From: DYRB01 sp963802205
GTDB taxonomy: Bacteria > Pseudomonadota > Gammaproteobacteria > Chromatiales > Chromatiaceae
Reading direction: 5' to 3'
Assembly (NCBI GenBank): GCA_963802205.1
Contig: CAWDHW010000024.1
Coordinates: forward strand, 1-64,000
Length of the DNA stretch: 64,000 nucleotides
In this document: positions 63,601 through 64,000 of the stretch, piece by piece
How the letters are laid out: each line of letters opens with the position of its first letter
How positions within the stretch are numbered: position 1 is the first letter of the stretch
Notes under the pieces: generated by a model
The model's input: the letters and a program-made list of their open reading frames with translations, nothing else
Told to the model about the DNA's origin: nothing
The model's database searches: none
Position numbers and translations under genes: made by a program

Positions 63601-64000
63601 TCGACTTTCGACAGGAACGGCTGGGCGCAGAGCTCTGCCAGATCCTTCGCACGCGGCGTGTACTCCGTTTCCCGGATGATGGTATCGAGGCCGTACTCGA
63701 CCAAATCCAGCACCTTTGCGTCGTGCTTGCGCAGATTGACGAAGGAGCGAAGGAAGAAAATCTGATGCCCAGCTGGCATCTTCGACAGCGTGCTGATAAG
63801 TTCGGAGGAGTCGAGTTGCTCGGCCAGGACTTCAAACGAATGTGCGACCTTTGCAGCGCAACGTCCGAGATGCGAAGGCGAGCCTTGTCCTCAATCTTCG
63901 TACTGTATTTGAGCTTGGACAGCGATGCCGAGATGGACAACTCCGCGAAAGCGGCGTCCCGTGTCGCTGCTGACGCTCCCTTGACCGCCGACTCGATGAT
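60669..64000 (-). pseudogene. 3' part of a large helical-repeat protein with PLD-like C-terminus, multiply frameshifted
   Basis: A minus-strand coding region runs from the window edge to a stop at 60669, but it must be pieced together from six segments. Breaks fall at about 63845, 62895, 62830, 61395 and 60870. Most of it is alpha-helical repeat (FTAAEALASTEPERAKAYYE, LLISQIPSPIDRLSHMYDYA). The last 190 or so residues look like a phospholipase-D-like/MIT_C-type fold: DAYFSPKDISLLKLILAQAP, VYILASKP, then an xNRW-ILTKGSGLRLGTSFNSLG ending. Such C-terminal domains occur in large, often STAND-type, conflict proteins. The ATPase part, if any, would lie beyond the window. The family is not identified with certainty. 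Confidence 0.6.

Overview
The window is high-GC DNA with long stop-codon-linked operons (ATGA, GTGA and TGATG overlaps). It is typical of a gammaproteobacterium, most likely of the Chromatiales (purple sulfur bacterium) type. Pointers are the Pseudomonas-like yqgE-ruvX-pyrR-pyrB-pyrC' order, a P. aeruginosa-type NrdA with two ATP-cones, bacterial V/A-type ATPase operons, a NirN-type d1 protein and FNR-type boxes. No rRNA, tRNA or CRISPR array was recognised.

1-16 kb is core-like. It holds a methyltransferase, a large MscS-type channel, a Met-rich secreted protein, galU, pyrF and lapB on the minus strand, then the divergent yqgE-ruvX-pyrR-pyrB-pyrC'-pyrK run. The dihydroorotase-like gene has lost key metal ligands, so it is probably the structural partner of PyrB. 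A minus-strand nrdA follows, with a textbook NrdR-controlled promoter.

16.5-33.8 kb carries two divergent V/A-type ATPase operons that share a 240-bp intergenic region with an FNR-like palindrome. The left operon (minus strand; small membrane protein-H-C-I-K-F-E-A-B-D) has four apparent single-base insertions, in I, B (two) and D. The right operon (plus strand; H-C-I-protease remnant-K-F-E-A-B) is fully open but has no D gene. The two sets are therefore complementary: only the left has the central rotor-shaft subunit, and only the right has intact B and I.

33.8-39.7 kb is an accessory stretch: a repeat-rich non-coding spacer, a 1309-residue four-domain glycosyltransferase of visibly lower GC, and a second GT2 enzyme.

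39.9-57.4 kb is a complete aryl-polyene (xanthomonadin-like) pigment locus in two convergent operons. The plus-strand arm encodes a flavin halogenase, a chorismatase, a MipA/OmpV protein, an acyltransferase and a glycosyltransferase. The 14-gene minus-strand arm encodes an ACP, a membrane protein, an aryl-AMP ligase, two dehydratases, a lipid-A-type acyltransferase, LolA, an MMPL exporter, a deacetylase, a methyltransferase, KS and KS-like subunits, FabG and a CPA2 antiporter. The chorismatase would make hydroxybenzoate, which is activated, extended, reduced and dehydrated on the ACP. The product is then decorated and moved to the outer membrane. The chorismatase reading frame breaks exactly at a G9 tract.

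57.7-64 kb has a NirN-like cytochrome c/d1 gene with a small cytochrome c and an upstream FNR-like box, then about 700 bp without genes. The 3' end of a large helical-repeat gene with a phospholipase-D-like C-terminus follows; it is broken by about five frameshifts and runs off the right edge. Several disruptions could be sequencing indels and need read-level checking.
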